A stretch of 64,000 nt of DNA from Cercophora sp. LCS_1 (GCA_036250225.1 JAPZLL010000001.1:1488001-1552000), one strand, 5' to 3'; numbered from the stretch's first letter, positions 1 to 11,064 are shown. Notes: generated by a model from the letters alone, not told the origin. A program made the numbers and translations.

Positions 1-157
1 TGCAACGCCGCTCCCAGAAGCTTCTTCCTGGGCCGTCCACTCGATTTCAAATCACCCACAACAATGGCTCGTACCACTATTTGTCGTTACACCACATCAA
101 CCATGTTCAGGTCCCTCCTAGAATCACCGCTTACAATATAAATACACCGCAGACTTC

Positions 158-490
158 CTAGTATATCTCTTTCGCCGAGACTTCTTTCGGTCGGCGAAAT
201 TCCCGTCCGGTGATCCAAGTTAGAAACTCTCCGAAGATTATCTCTTGACGACGATTTCCAGGATCACCAATCTGAATGACCGGAAAGGGAACACCACTCT
301 CTTGCGGTCTCAAATTGACCGGTGTGCCGACTCGTTGACGGCCAAGACAATCTGCAAAGATGTTGTCGGAGACAAGGATCCAGCCAACAGGTCCCACCGC
401 GAAGCTGCGAGCTGCCGTCCACCGGGCGGCAATTGACAGGGCCGCTAACCGCTTCTGGCAAGGTCTCCGGCTTGGCCTCACAACGCCCAC
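158..490 (-). pseudogene. Possible gene fragment or spliced exon, unknown protein
   Basis: This open frame ends in a normal stop. Its last 75 or so codons read like a real protein, with hydrophobic/charged alternation and balanced composition (for example GWILVSDNIFADC and FPVIQIGDPGNRR). Upstream of about position 400 a different frame (264-656, same strand) also looks protein-like and cysteine-containing, so the two could be joined by an intron or separated by a frameshift. I could not find a convincing donor and acceptor that links them in phase. The family is not recognised. It may be a decayed gene, the 3' exon of a small secreted protein, or chance. Confidence 0.25.
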
Positions 491-862
491 AGTTCAGGGG
501 GTTCTCTGGCAGATCAACACCATCCCCCACCTTCCGGTAAGCTCCGCGGTTGTTGGAAAAAAGTTGCACGACACACGCGTCCCTCACCCGACCCCTCCCG
601 GCCCTGTGGATATTGGCAGGTTGTATCACGGCAATGCAACGAGGGCCCGCGCTCAAACTGCACGGGATATAGACATAACCGGGTCGACGGGGAACAACTC
701 ATTTGATCCGATCCAATGGCGGGCACGCAGGGACGGCACGCGTGCTGCATCCAGTATTGCTTGCGATGCAACAAGCACCACAGACCCCGGGTGGCGATCT
801 ACGTTCTCCCTTCGTGAGCTCGTTCTCTCCATGAGCGACCCGAGCGGCAGCTCAAGGTCATC

Positions 863-884
863 AATATATATACATATATATATA
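863..884. repeat. AT-rich microsatellite (TA)n
   Basis: An alternating TA tract with a single C interruption lies in the gene-free left edge, between the fragment at 158-490 and the 3' end of the kinase gene. Confidence 0.85.
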
Positions 885-1035
885 GGACTGTATATCAAGA
901 GGTTGTGGGTATCAACTAAAAACACACTGGGCTCGACTAAGCTTGATACTATCGAGCCCGCATCTTGTCATACACTTAATTAAACACGACCCACCAACAA
1001 TTGTCATGACGGACGATGGACACATCCTTTTTCTG

Positions 1036-2682
1036 TCAAGACGCCTCTTTTGCTCCGGTCGCGGCCCTGCGAGGTGACCTCCGGAGATGGGAGACCTCTG
1101 CTTCAGCGGTCTTGGCCTCGATAATACTACCTCCCTCCCAGTCGTCCAGCCGGCTCGATTCGTCGACCAGCTGCTCCGGTGACACCCACCCCGCCTCCGC
1201 TGCATATCTGACCACGTCACACGCGCTTGGGAACGAAAGCACGTGACGGGGTGCGTCGGGGCGTAAGTGGATCAGCAGCTCCTTAGTTGCTCGTTTGAAG
1301 GCGCTTAATTCCTTCTGCTCACCCTTGAAGTGCGTGATGAGATATTGATAGACGTAAGCGAGCCAGAGGACGTTTGTGTACGGGTAATGCGGCGCCCACG
1401 ATACCGGCTTGCCATCGACGCCAGGGGCATACGGCGTGTCGTGTTCGCTTGGAGGAAGATGCAGACGATCACCTTTCAGGAGAAACGACCGCATCTCCCG
1501 GTATACCTTACACTGCGGCGCGTGCGTGCTCGTGAAAATGCAGAGGTCTTTCTCCAGGTCATAGAACACTGGGGCAGTCTCACATTCGTCGAAATCCGGG
1601 TCCGCGGCGCGAGAGAGGCCATAGTCAAGGATGGTGATATCCAGCCCCGAGTATCCAAACTGACACGGACCGTTATCATCTTTTGTTACGGAGGGCTTGA
1701 CCTGACGGATGCAGAGATTGCCCTCATGCAAATCACGATGCTAAAGATTGTCAGCGCCGTGCTCCCAAACAGATCTCGATGCTTCCCGTACCTCGAACTT
1801 GACAAGATCCTCGGCCCTTGCCAGAGCAATCGCAGTGTGCAAGAAGATATCCCATAACTGCGCCGCAGAGTTCAATTGGAAACCCTCCAGCGCCGTCCCT
1901 GCATCTCCAAGCTCCACAACCAAAAACTGCGTGTCGTCCAAATACCGACTCGGAGAGGGATAAAACTGCAGGCGATCCGGGTCCTTCCTCTTCATCCTCC
2001 GATGAAACGCCTGATGCGTCTCCAGCAGAGCCTTGGGCGCTTTTCCTTTGACGATATACCGCTCTTTGTACACCACAAACCCGGGGATATCGGCTAGCCA
2101 CTCGGATATCCTGAGCTCACCCAAGAGGTCACTCTCACAATGGGGCTCTTCGTCAACCAAACCGGACCGCTCCTGAGCTTTGGTTTGTGGCTTGATGGGC
2201 GACTTGAGTCGGATAACCTTGATGATGCTCACGCCGCGCTCATTGGTGATGCGGTAGACCTCGGCGTAGGATGCCTCGGCGATCTTTTCCACGCGGTCGC
2301 CAAAGGGACAGACATCGTCCCAGGTGAGAATGCGGAGATCTTCTGGATCTTCTGGAACTAGTTGTAAAGCTGGGGTTTTAGGCGTTGCAAAGGGCGTTTG
2401 TTTCGTTCGTGGTTTGCCGATTGGTGTTGTTGACTCGGTGAGAGTGACAGACAAGAGTTTGTCTGTGATTTCGTTGATATCGTCTGACGTTTCTGCCTCG
2501 ACTTCTGGCAGTGGTGTTGATTCCGGTCCAATGTCCTGTTCCTGTTCCGGCTCTGGCTCCGGCACCCGCTTTGGTTTGGGATCCTTGACGATTGGGCTTT
2601 TAGGCAGCTCAGCAAAAAGCAGCTCAGCTCTGGATTTCTTGGTCGCCTTTCCATATTTGCGTACTGTAGTCGGTTTTGTCAT
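1036..2682 (-). CDS. Haspin-type serine/threonine protein kinase
   Basis: Atypical protein kinase of the haspin family; family members phosphorylate histone H3 Thr3 to recruit the chromosomal passenger complex at mitotic centromeres. Model: two exons, 2682-1792 and 1740-1036, joined over a 51-nt intron (1741-1791: GTACGG donor, CTGAC branch, TTTAG acceptor), giving 531 aa. The unspliced frame shows an in-frame TAG exactly at the acceptor; splicing restores FEHRDLHEGN. The N-terminus is basic (VRKYGKATKK) and followed by an acidic, Pro-rich linker to about residue 120. The glycine-poor nucleotide loop is near 134-143, the likely ATP lysine is K155, the catalytic loop HRDLHEGN is at 298-305, and the metal motif is DYG at 336-338, where human haspin has DYT. 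It is divergent from the CCDC47-like gene. The family is firm; orthology to yeast Alk1/Alk2 is inferred. Confidence 0.88.
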
Positions 2683-3555
2683 TGTTGTAGCTTGGAAGGT
2701 TCCTTATTATCCTCGATTATGGGTTCTCAGTGGTTGATGGTCGTGATGTCCAAAGTCGGTTACAAGTTTGTCCGTTGGTTACGGATGTTTGAGCCGGTTG
2801 TCAGGGGCAACCGGGGTTCGCCGCAAGGGGCTGAGTAACGAGCGACCGAGTGTTCCGAGCAAAGCTTTTTGCGGATGGAAGAGAAAACGGGATCTAAATC
2901 ATCGGGTTGGATGACGTGGCCCAATTGCTGGTTCTTCACCAATTGGCAATGCACTGGTTTAGGAAGTTCCGTCGAGGTCCCTGGAATGAGGGTGGACCCA
3001 AGCCGCTGGGATCGCGCCATCTCGCCAGTTCTGTTACAGAAAATAGGGACCACTGAAGGTCGTTGAGGTGTCTTGACTGCGTACATGTGATCAATTGCAC
3101 TTAACGATGAATTGTAGTCCGCTAAAAAAAAGGCGCAGAAGCCATTAGGCCACTTAAGTTTACGCAATGGAAGAGGTTTTTTACCGTCTAGTTGTCCGCT
3201 AGACAGCAAGTATACCAAGCACTTTGTAGCAGAGATGCTCGCCTCGACTGCCACCTACGTGACGTCTCACAATCTCGGCCCAAAGATTTCACCACTTTTC
3301 GAGAGTCCGTGGATTCTTTAAGCGCAACTATCTTATCATGAACGGCTTTCAACTGCAACTCTTCAACTGCTTGATAGAGTTCTTGTAACTGTTACAGTTT
3401 CAACCCGGTTGTAATAACGGCTGCAATCAACCAAAGTGGGTCGCGTCTGCAGGGAGCACGGACATTTGCTTTCTGGGATCTTCGAATTTCGACAGCTCTC
3501 CATTGCGCAAGCACGAAACAAGCCCGTCGACGATCCGGCCAGGTAACGCTTCATC
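2683..3555. other. Divergent promoter region, haspin / CCDC47-like
   Basis: This 873-bp spacer separates the start codons of two divergently transcribed genes and so must hold both promoters and 5' leaders. A minus-strand open frame at 2760-3254 has no recognisable domain and I treat it as chance. No tRNA or repeat is seen. Confidence 0.5.
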
Positions 3556-5118
3556 ATGGCCAATGTGCTCAACAACCTCTTCGGAGGCGGCAAGCCAGCG
3601 GCTGACCCTGTGAAAGTGCAGAGTGGCGATTCGGGTAAGCTTTCCATCCCCAATTTCGGAGCATTCAGTTTCCTCGTGCGAGCCTTCCCAATGGCGCAAT
3701 CCATACCCACCTGGCGTCCAAACCGCGCATCGCATCGCCAGGCGCAATCCTCCCACCACCCCCCGAACGATTGCTGACGCTCGTCCTCACTAGACTTTGC
3801 CGACTTTGCAGAGGGCGCCGATCCTGTTCCCGTCTCATACAACACGCCCGCATCCAAGGGCTTCCCCGGCGCGCTGCCGGCGCAGACGGCGCGTCCTTAC
3901 ACCAAGTGGTACAATGTCCACGAGCGCTATTCGTTGTCCGACTTCAAGGCCGAAGGCATCATTCTGTCGTGTATGGCCGTCGTGCTTCTGCTGCACCTCA
4001 TCGGCACACGACTGAACCGCAAGAAGGCTAAGAAGTGGGCCCGCGCCCACTCGGCGCCCCTGGCCGCCGAATTCGCCCTCGTTGGCTACGGTGGCGTGCC
4101 CACGCTCGCCGCCGACAAGCAGGGAGACGAGCTTTTGAAGACACTGGCCGCGGCCAACACCCGCCAGGATGACAGCATCATCCGGGAGAGGAGCCTGTTC
4201 GAGTTCGCTACGTACGCGACCGGCCGTGCCAACGTCGCCTTTGTCGATGTCAAGCTTACCTTGACCAAGCGGTTCAACCCCATTGCCACGCTTGCCGAAT
4301 ATGTTATTGGCTTCTTCGTTGAGAGCTTTGGTCAACCCCAGGATATCCTGGACGCTGTCGCGTACCCGTTTGACGGCAAGGAGGCTCAGATTGTCCCTGG
4401 TCTCCCCGGCGCTGCTGAACTGCGCGCCAAGGACAACAAGAGCACTTATGACGGCTTCGTGTGGGCCATTGTCCACAAGAATGTCATGAAGACGGTCCGT
4501 GATGAGCGTTACGATGTCTCTTTGACCTATACCAAGGACCACCCCAAGCTTCCCAGCTGGTTGACCGTCATGAGCGAGAGCGCCGAGATCACGGACCTCC
4601 TCCTTACCCCTGAACTCATCAAGGCTGCTGAGGCTGCGGGCGATAACCTCAACTACCTGATTGTGACGGATCAACCAAAGGAGAAGCCTACTACGTGAGT
4701 GCACATTGCTATTCTGTCTTGGATGTTAGCTGACTTTGGCTCAAGTATCGAAGAGACCACCCCTCGCAAGCGCATTCTCCTGAGATACAATCTTCCCTCC
4801 GACGACAACTACGACGGACTCGTCCCCATCTTCCACCAGTTCGTCCGTGTCACCGACATTCTTGCCCAGGCTCCCCGCTTCCGCCCCGAGGTTCTGCGCA
4901 AGGTGAAGACGGTCCGCGAGGCTGCCATCAAGGCGATCCAGAAGGCTGAGGAGGATGAGAAGGCCGAGGAGCGTGCCGCCGAGCGCGAGAGGATCAAGAA
5001 GGCCAAGCGTGACGCTGAGCTCAAGGCTTTGGACGCCAAGGCGCAAAAGAAGTACCTCGAAAAGGAGCGTGAGAAGGAGTTGCGAAAGGGTACCAAGAAG
5101 CAGACCACTCGGGCGTAA
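3556..5118 (+). CDS. CCDC47 / DUF1682 family ER membrane protein
   Basis: Fungal member of the DUF1682/CCDC47 family. In animals CCDC47 is part of the PAT complex, which works with the ribosome-Sec61 translocon during multipass membrane protein insertion, and it affects ER calcium handling. Three exons: 3556-3634, 3794-4694 and 4746-5118 (introns GTAAGC...CTAG and GTGAGT...CTGAC...CAAG), 450 aa. A single membrane span is visible at about residues 81-97 (ILSCMAVVLLLHLIG), followed by basic RKKAKKW and the long cytosolic DUF1682 domain. The last 80 or so residues form a Lys/Glu/Arg-rich coiled coil ending in KKQTTRA, a typical ribosome- or RNA-facing tail in this family. The start is the first in-frame ATG of exon 1 and both introns keep phase. 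No cleavable signal peptide is obvious. Confidence 0.9.
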
Positions 5119-5777
5119 AAGGGGTTGGTGGAGGCGTCTTTGGGGAACGCGGCGAGTCCATGTTCCGGGCGGGTTTTTGAAAAATACATAATTTGTGTGA
5201 TGTACGATAAAAATGAGCTGGTAATGACTTTTAATGGATCATTGCAACGACTGTTCTGTTTTGCCATGTTTGATTGAGTGTAGGAAGCCTGAACCGATCC
5301 AACCCCTCCCTTTTCGAGTGAGAACAAAGCTGAGATGGGGCACATCAACATCCCCTTACACAGCCCTTGGAGCACCATATTTTGCATGCTGTCGATAAAT
5401 ACTATATGTATCTGTATGAAAACATTGCATTGTTTCGACTTCAGTCACGCCACTTCATGATTGAGGCAGCCCAATCCGTTTCTGTCCCGAACAGGATAAT
5501 CGCCCTTGATCAGATGTAAACCACATCAGGAACTCGAATTACGGCCTGTGGTCAAATACCCATATCACAATTATATATCTCTCACATTTTACAATAAAAA
5601 GATTACCGTTTGCAATGCAAATGAACATCTTTCCGACAGCATCAATAAGTGTCTTCCGCCCATCGCACTTTCCCGCTCTCCCCGATTCTCACTATTTTGT
5701 GCACCCCATTCATCCACCCTCGCCCGCTCATAACCGAGCCGAACCACCAACGACAATCTTGACCACCTACATCCACC
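5119..5777. other. Intergenic, CCDC47-like 3' to ECM15 5'
   Basis: Tandem-oriented spacer of 659 bp containing the 3' untranslated region of the upstream gene and the promoter of the ECM15-like gene. Short open frames on both strands show no domain. Nothing else is recognised. Confidence 0.5.
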
Positions 5778-6316
5778 ATGTTCCCAACCCGAACCCTCCG
5801 TTTCGCCAGAACCCTATCAACCATGGCCACCAACGACATCCCAACCCCAGCGCGATGCTACGCCGATTTCTGTCTTGTCCCTGTAAATTTTCCTCATCAT
5901 CGTGCTCTCTCACACACACACACACACCAAGCTGACAAACTCAACCAGGTCGGAACGGGTAAAGTTTCAGTCGCAGAGGAAGTCGCCGCCGTGCAGAGAC
6001 TGCTCAAGGGTAGCGGGTTGAAGTACACGATGCACTCGGCTGGTACGACTGTTGGTGAGTCTTTCCCAACTATCAGTCTTTGGGGAGTTGTGTGAACGAA
6101 AAGTAGAGGCGGATGGTTGCTGATTGGGGTGGTTTTGGGACAGAGGGCAGCTGGGATGATGTGATGCGGGTGATTGGGCAGGCGCATAGTGTTGTTCATA
6201 AGACGGGGGCTGTGAGGATCCAGACGTCGATGAGGGTTGGGACGAGGACGGATAAGACGCAGACGGCGGAGGATAAGGTGAAAAGGGTGAGGGAGATTTT
6301 GGGGGGTGATCAGTGA
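5778..6316 (+). CDS. ECM15 / UPF0045 (MTH1187-like) thiamine-binding family protein
   Basis: Small UPF0045-family protein, the family of yeast Ecm15 and bacterial MTH1187/YkoF-like proteins that bind thiamine-type ligands with a ferredoxin-like fold. Three exons: 5778-5882, 5949-6054 and 6144-6316, total 127 aa. Family signatures are the early CLVPVGTG segment, GLKYTMHSAGTTVEGSWDDVM, and a basic C-terminal helix (DKVKRVREIL). Two in-frame start codons exist, at 5778 and 5823 (M16). The longer form adds a short Arg/Thr/Phe-rich stretch without acidic residues (MFPTRTLRFARTLST), which resembles a mitochondrial presequence. Dual cytosolic/mitochondrial products are therefore possible; this is inference. 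The first intron contains a (CA)n tract. Confidence 0.88.
5911..5927. repeat. (CA)n microsatellite in ECM15 intron 1
   Basis: A short CA dinucleotide tract lies upstream of the CTGAC branch point in the first intron of the ECM15-like gene. Confidence 0.85.
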
Positions 6317-6619
6317 TTGTGGTGGTGTGCGGTAGACCCTGGGGTTGAAGAATCACTTGCCTGATAGGTGTGATGAGTCGCCAATACGATTCCCTGATGA
6401 AAATGGCGCGAGCCGAGTATACGACCAATTTTAGTGTGATGGGCAAACCCATAACGCCAACCTGCACCCGGACACCACGACGCCACAACGCCGACCTAAC
6501 AGGTATGTATATGGAATGCCCAGCCATCAAAACCCATGGTCTTTGGAATATTGCCCCACGCCCCAAAATATCAAAAGAGTTCCTATATCCCAGATCAACC
6601 GAATCCTCCACGCTCCCTC
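6317..6619. other. Convergent 3' spacer
   Basis: A 303-bp spacer between the stop codons of the ECM15-like gene (+) and the unknown gene (-). It should hold both 3' untranslated regions. No structure stands out. Confidence 0.5.
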
Positions 6620-7363
6620 TTAAGCCCCAACCCCTCTGACCGTACAAACAACCTCCTTCTCCGGACTAGGCAACCACCCCCCCAACAACCTCAAACTCCC
6701 CTCACTCCCTCCCGAATCCAATCTCTCCTCTTTCTCTCTGCCGCTCCCACTCCCCTCACCCCTCTCCTCCCCATCATTCACATGCTCACCCCCCAGCGGT
6801 AGAATACCAACCCCTTGCACCGAAGTCTTTGGCGACACCCCACAACTCTCGCAACATCTCCCCTGCAGTGCCTGTGTCTGAGCCTTGCCAACAATCGCCC
6901 TGTTCAACCCATACTCTCCAATCTTCCCATCCCCTTCACCCTGCCGGCCCCTAACAGCCCCCTCCCAACTCCACCCACTCAAACCCTCCCTCTGCCGCAT
7001 CATCTCGCGGCTCACCGCCTCCCCGTCGGCGGGAGCCAGGTACTCGATATCACCGCCCCAGTCGGGCTGTTTACCGCGCGCCTTGGGGGATAACTTTTTC
7101 GTTGATCGGCGCCGGCGGAAGGACGGACGCCATGTGAGGGAGCGTAAGAGGCGAGTTGGGACTGAAGTGCGTTGTTTCGGTGTCCCTGGGACGGGTGGTG
7201 CGGAGAGGGCTTTGCGGAGTTGGTTATTTGGCGATGATGAAGAGGAGGATGTTGTTGTTGGTGTTGTTGCGGAGGTTGGTGATTGTGATTCTGAGGAGGG
7301 TGTTGTTGATGGGGAAGGGGATGGTTTTCGGAGGAGTTGGTGGAGGCGGTTTTTTAGGGACAT
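6620..7363 (-). CDS. Uncharacterised low-complexity basic protein
   Basis: Single-exon model of 247 aa. I chose the ATG at 7363 (MSLKNRLHQLLRK) because the open frame upstream is simple-sequence and includes runs of Lys and His-Thr that look like leader DNA. The N-terminal half is Ser/Thr/Pro-rich with homopolymeric Ser, then a basic patch (SFRRRRSTKKLSPKARGK) and a better-structured C-terminal half containing CCESCGVSPKT and a tryptophan-rich segment (GLSGWSWEGA). The family is not recognised. The composition suggests a disordered, possibly nuclear protein, but no function can be assigned. It sits convergent to ECM15 and in tandem with the membrane protein gene. Confidence 0.55.
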   Translation of the reverse strand: MSLKNRLHQLLRKPSPSPSTTPSSESQSPTSATTPTTTSSSSSSPNNQLRKALSAPPVPGTPKQRTSVPTRLLRSLTWRPSFRRRRSTKKLSPKARGKQPDWGGDIEYLAPADGEAVSREMMRQREGLSGWSWEGAVRGRQGEGDGKIGEYGLNRAIVGKAQTQALQGRCCESCGVSPKTSVQGVGILPLGGEHVNDGEERGEGSGSGREKEERLDSGGSEGSLRLLGGWLPSPEKEVVCTVRGVGA

Positions 7364-8226
7364 TCTCTTCCTTTTTTTTGTTGTTTCTTCTCCTTCTCCC
7401 CCTCCCCCTCTCCCGGGGAAGAAAGCTAGCGAGGGTATATTGAAAGAGGATTGAGATGAGAGAAAGTCGCCCGTTGCGATGGCCGTTATCCGTTTGGTGG
7501 GGATGTTGCCGCGTTTTTCTTTGGGCTTGGGGTGTTTCTGGGGTTGAAAAAAAAAGGGAATGAACGGGTTTACCGAGAGAGGGGGGATCAGGGCAACTGG
7601 CTTAGATCCGGTGACGGGAAAAGTGTCTGACTCCGTTAGACTCGGAATCGGCGTCGCCCTCTGGTGGTGATGGGGACGATCTTGTTTGGATGGAAGGTGG
7701 GCGGTATGAGTATGTGTTTTTTTTTTTTTTATCTGGTTGATAGATGGAGGGAGAAAAGGCAAGGTGACGTCGTTCTCAATCAGCAAACGGATAGATTGCG
7801 TCGCCACGGGCAGATACAAATCAAGGATTCCGTGGGGAATCCGTGCTGGAGACGTTGGCTTCAGGTGCGCCACATTGCAAACATGGGAAAGGGGAAGGCA
7901 CTAGAGCCGACGGCGTCGGTCGTGGTAGGCCTGGTCAAACTCTCTGACCGGGAAACGTCACTCCGAGCTGCGTAGACGTTCACTTGAGAGCACCACGGAT
8001 GTACGGGGTATGCTACGGATTGACGGGGTCTGCGGGCGCAAAAGCTAAATTGCGTCCCTGTCCCGTGCTATTCCATCGACCAACTTGGCCAGAACCATAT
8101 GCCTTTCTTCCATTTTCCTTTGCAGAACGTAGTATGTTCAGTCCATGGCTTGTCCAATGCCTGAACACCATTCATGTCGCAAGATCTCACAACTGTGAGA
8201 TGCTTACTTAGGTACCATGAAATCTT
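7364..8226. other. Intergenic, upstream of the unknown basic protein
   Basis: 863-bp spacer holding the promoter of the unknown gene (-) and the 3' flank of the membrane protein gene (-). It contains a 14-nt T run at 7717-7730 and pyrimidine-rich leader sequence. No gene is seen. Confidence 0.5.
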
Positions 8227-9931
8227 TCAGCGCAGGACGGACTCGGTGCCGAACACAACCGAGCTCCCAAGACCAATCCCCCCCAATATCGTCAGACACA
8301 AGACCATTGCAACCAGAGGCCCATTGTAGTCAGAATAAGGGACAACATAGTCCGCAGCGCCGGCACTCACAACCGGGGCAAGCTCGTAGATTTTCTCACC
8401 CGGGGCTTCCTCAGCATCGGGCTTGACGACAACTTTAATCTTGATGGGCTGACCGTATCGCCTTGTTGCGGGGGTTGGGGTCGAGATCTCATCGTCGCTC
8501 AGCCCGCTGTAGTCTTCGATGAAGGCCTTGTACTTGAGCCAGGGTAACTTCTTCTCCTCGAAAGCAACCTGTCGAAGTCGCGCAATGGAATCGGGCTCTT
8601 TGTCGATATCTGACAATGCCTCGGTCGAAGGAGTTGATTGTTGCTGGAGCCATGTCCACTTGGAAGGGTTGGCCAAGCTTCCTATGGCAACGAGATCCGT
8701 CACCCTGGCGGCTGCCCAAATAGCGAGACTGAGGCCGGAAAGTGCAATATCACAGCCAATACCAGTAAGCACCGGATGGTCGGTCACGACTTCAAAAATT
8801 TTGTCAACCCATAAGGCCGTTCGCTCCCAGGCCAGCCGCTTCTCCGTGTCAAACGGGATTCCAATGCTGTGCCGGTGGATCCAGTGTTCGGGAGGGCTGT
8901 GAGAAATGGCCTTGATCGTAGAGTAAAAGCGGGCGAATTCGCTTGTCAACGACATCATCTTGAAGATTCCGGCGATGATCTCGCACGAGCCACGAGGCTC
9001 ACGGCTGGCGACTCCCCACGATGTCGGAACAATTGTTGGTAGCAACAAAGGGGCAAACTGTAAGCCCTTGGCGAGTCCAATGACAGCCGGGAACCACTTA
9101 GTGCCGGCCGTGTCCGGGATGAGCATGATTGCGACATAGTTGAGTAAAAGTACTGCCAGGTATAGGTTAGGTTTCATAACCCAGTTTGCGGGCTTAGGCG
9201 GGAAGACCTTATCGAAGAGAGTCGAGAGTCTGGACAGGATTAGTACCCGGCGTGTCAATCTGGAGGCCAAACATACCTGGACTTTTGGAGCGGGGCTGCC
9301 GATGGCTTCAAGAGCAGGGCCACATAGAACAGGTTCTGCGCAAACGACAAGCTGAACAGCTGAGCGAGAAGAGCATATGCCCACAGATATGGAATATGTC
9401 TGTGGCGTCTCTTAACCGACAACAGTATCATCCACGAAACGGTGGCAATGTCGACCTGCTGAGCCCACCAAACTCTCTTGGTTTCTTCTGCAACGATCTC
9501 AAACGCATCGGTATATACCGGCTTGTCGTTGAGCCATCTCGCAAGGTGGAAGCAGCCGTCGTTCAAAAACTCCGAGAACAAAGCTCCAACCGATGCAGAG
9601 ACCCCAATGCCTCTCTCCAGGGCCCAGACATCAAACGAGACAGTGAGATATCTGACGTGCCAGTAAAATGCAGAGACAAAGCTGACGGCGGCGAGGATCG
9701 TGAAAGCGTGACAATAAGTACCACGGGCCAGACCAAGGGCGGGACCAAGAGCCTTGTAGGAGTGGTACAAGTCCAGTCCAACAACGAGGGAGAGAAGAGA
9801 AACGACGATGGCATGTGTGAACACTAAGGCTAGAGGAATGTAGCTATTTGTAAAATTGTCAGCTGTGAATTCAAAATCTCATTGCCGACGAGCACCCACC
9901 TTGGACCAGTCTCAAGCGCCACAGAGCCCAT
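8227..9931 (-). CDS. Uncharacterised polytopic membrane protein
   Basis: Three exons, 9931-9900, 9843-9277 and 9229-8227, give 533 aa. Intron 1 is 9844-9899 (GTGGGT...CTGAC...ATAG) and intron 2 is 9230-9276 (GTATGT...TACTAATC...CCAG). The protein has roughly seven hydrophobic spans: an early segment around IPLALVFTHAIVVSLLSL, further spans in exon 2, YLAVLLLNYVAIMLI after the second junction, one around ALSGLSLAIWAAA, and a last C-terminal span around MVLCLTILGGIGLGSSVVFG. A hydrophilic region of about 130 residues precedes the last span. The N-terminus is short and non-basic, with no signal peptide. I recognise no catalytic motif or named family. It is divergent from the Arl3-like GTPase with a 434-bp shared promoter region. 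Confidence 0.75.
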
Positions 9932-10365
9932 GGCGGCAACTGGCACGTTGAAATCTTGGTGCACTGTGAACGAGCTTCGCTCGCAAGTCTCGGTATTTAC
10001 TGAGAGACTCCATGCTGTGGCTAGGATGGCCTGCGTGTTCAGGCACGTTGCTGTGAATCAATTGTGAGAAGGCGGCCCAGCCAATCATGACGGCATCACA
10101 AACATACCGTTATCCATAGCGGGTGTGTGCGGCTATTCGTCTTATCGTTATCGGTGTTGTTCCTTGGTCGGTAAGCCCGCCAAGACTCTGTTACGGGGTG
10201 TGAAGCGAAGCGCTGCACTAACGATTTGGCGCGGCTGACAGTTGGTTGTTCTGGACAGCGAAAGCGGTGGTCGTGGAACTGGAAGTGAGGAAATTGCAAT
10301 TGCCAGTCCGCTCCGAGACCCGCGATACCGTCCACAGACTGAGTTGCTGACCGGCGCGCGACAGC
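9932..10365. promoter_or_regulatory. Short bidirectional promoter region
   Basis: 434 bp separate the start codons of the divergent membrane protein gene and the Arl3-like gene. No other gene fits here, so both promoters and leaders share this stretch. No specific motif is claimed. Confidence 0.5.
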
Positions 10366-11064
10366 ATGTACCACCTCGCAAAGGGACTCTACCGGCTTGC
10401 GACAAGCAAGGAGGGTAAGGCGCATCCGGCAATCGGTCTCTCTCCAAGAGCGCCTGCTGACATTTGATTCTCAGAATACTCGGTCATCCTCCTCGGCCTC
10501 GACAACGCCGGCAAGACGACCTTCCACGAGCAGGTCAAGTCGCTCTTTCACCCAGACAAGCCCGAGCCGAAGCTCAAGACGGTTCCCACCGTTGGCCAGA
10601 ATGTCTCGACCATCACGCTACCCGATATGTACCTCAAGCTATGGGATGTTGGTGGCCAGATGACACTGCGCAACCTGTGGCAGAGCTACTACGCCAGCTG
10701 CCACGCCATTGTCTTCATCATCGACAGCACCGATATTGGCGACGGCGACCTTGAACATGACAGCACCGGCCGCCTCGATGAGTGTCGCCTGGTGCTTGAG
10801 GACGTGCTCCAGAACTCAGAGACCGAGGGTGTGCCCCTCTTGATTCTCGCCAACAAGCAAGACCGCGAGGACTGCGTTGAAGTTGTGCGCATCAAGGAGG
10901 GGCTTGTCAAAAAGGTCTTCGAGGGCGACAAGGCTAACAGCATCCGCGATTCCCGCGTGCTCCCAGTGTCGGCGCTTACAGGTACTGGCGTCAGCGAAGC
11001 CGTCGAGTGGTTGCGATCGCGAGTAAAATGGAACAAGGAATCAAGACCCCCGGTGATGAGGTGA
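10366..11064 (+). CDS. Arl3 / ARFRP1-type Arf-like small GTPase
   Basis: Arf-family GTPase most like yeast Arl3 and animal ARFRP1, which act at the trans-Golgi and recruit Arl1 and its GRIP-domain effectors. Two exons, 10366-10414 and 10475-11064, with a 60-nt intron after codon 16, give 212 aa. The start MYHLAKGLY lacks the Gly2 used for myristoylation; in yeast Arl3 the acetylated N-terminal Met followed by an aromatic residue replaces it, and Met-Tyr here fits that rule. Nucleotide motifs are intact: GLDNAGKT at 24-31, the switch II WDVGGQ at 73-78, NKQD at 143-146, and SALTG near the C-terminus. Extra residues after the DST segment (GDGDLEHDSTG) are family-typical in position. Confidence 0.9.

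Larger units (their letters stand above)
1..1035. other. Left-edge stretch, no confident gene
   Basis: No gene can be assigned here with confidence. It holds the 3' flank of the haspin-type gene on the minus strand, an AT microsatellite near 863-884, and a minus-strand open frame at 158-490 that looks protein-like (listed separately). A gene entering from outside the window cannot be excluded. Confidence 0.5.

Noticed and set aside
1741..1743. In-frame TAG in the haspin gene read as a premature stop or pseudogene
   Set aside because: It is the 3' end of a well-formed 51-nt intron; splicing restores the conserved FEHRDLHEGN exactly in frame.
7364..7873. N-terminal extension of the 6620-7363 gene
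   Set aside because: The extension is simple sequence (Lys and His-Thr runs) and crosses a T-run; the internal ATG at 7363 gives a normal N-terminus.
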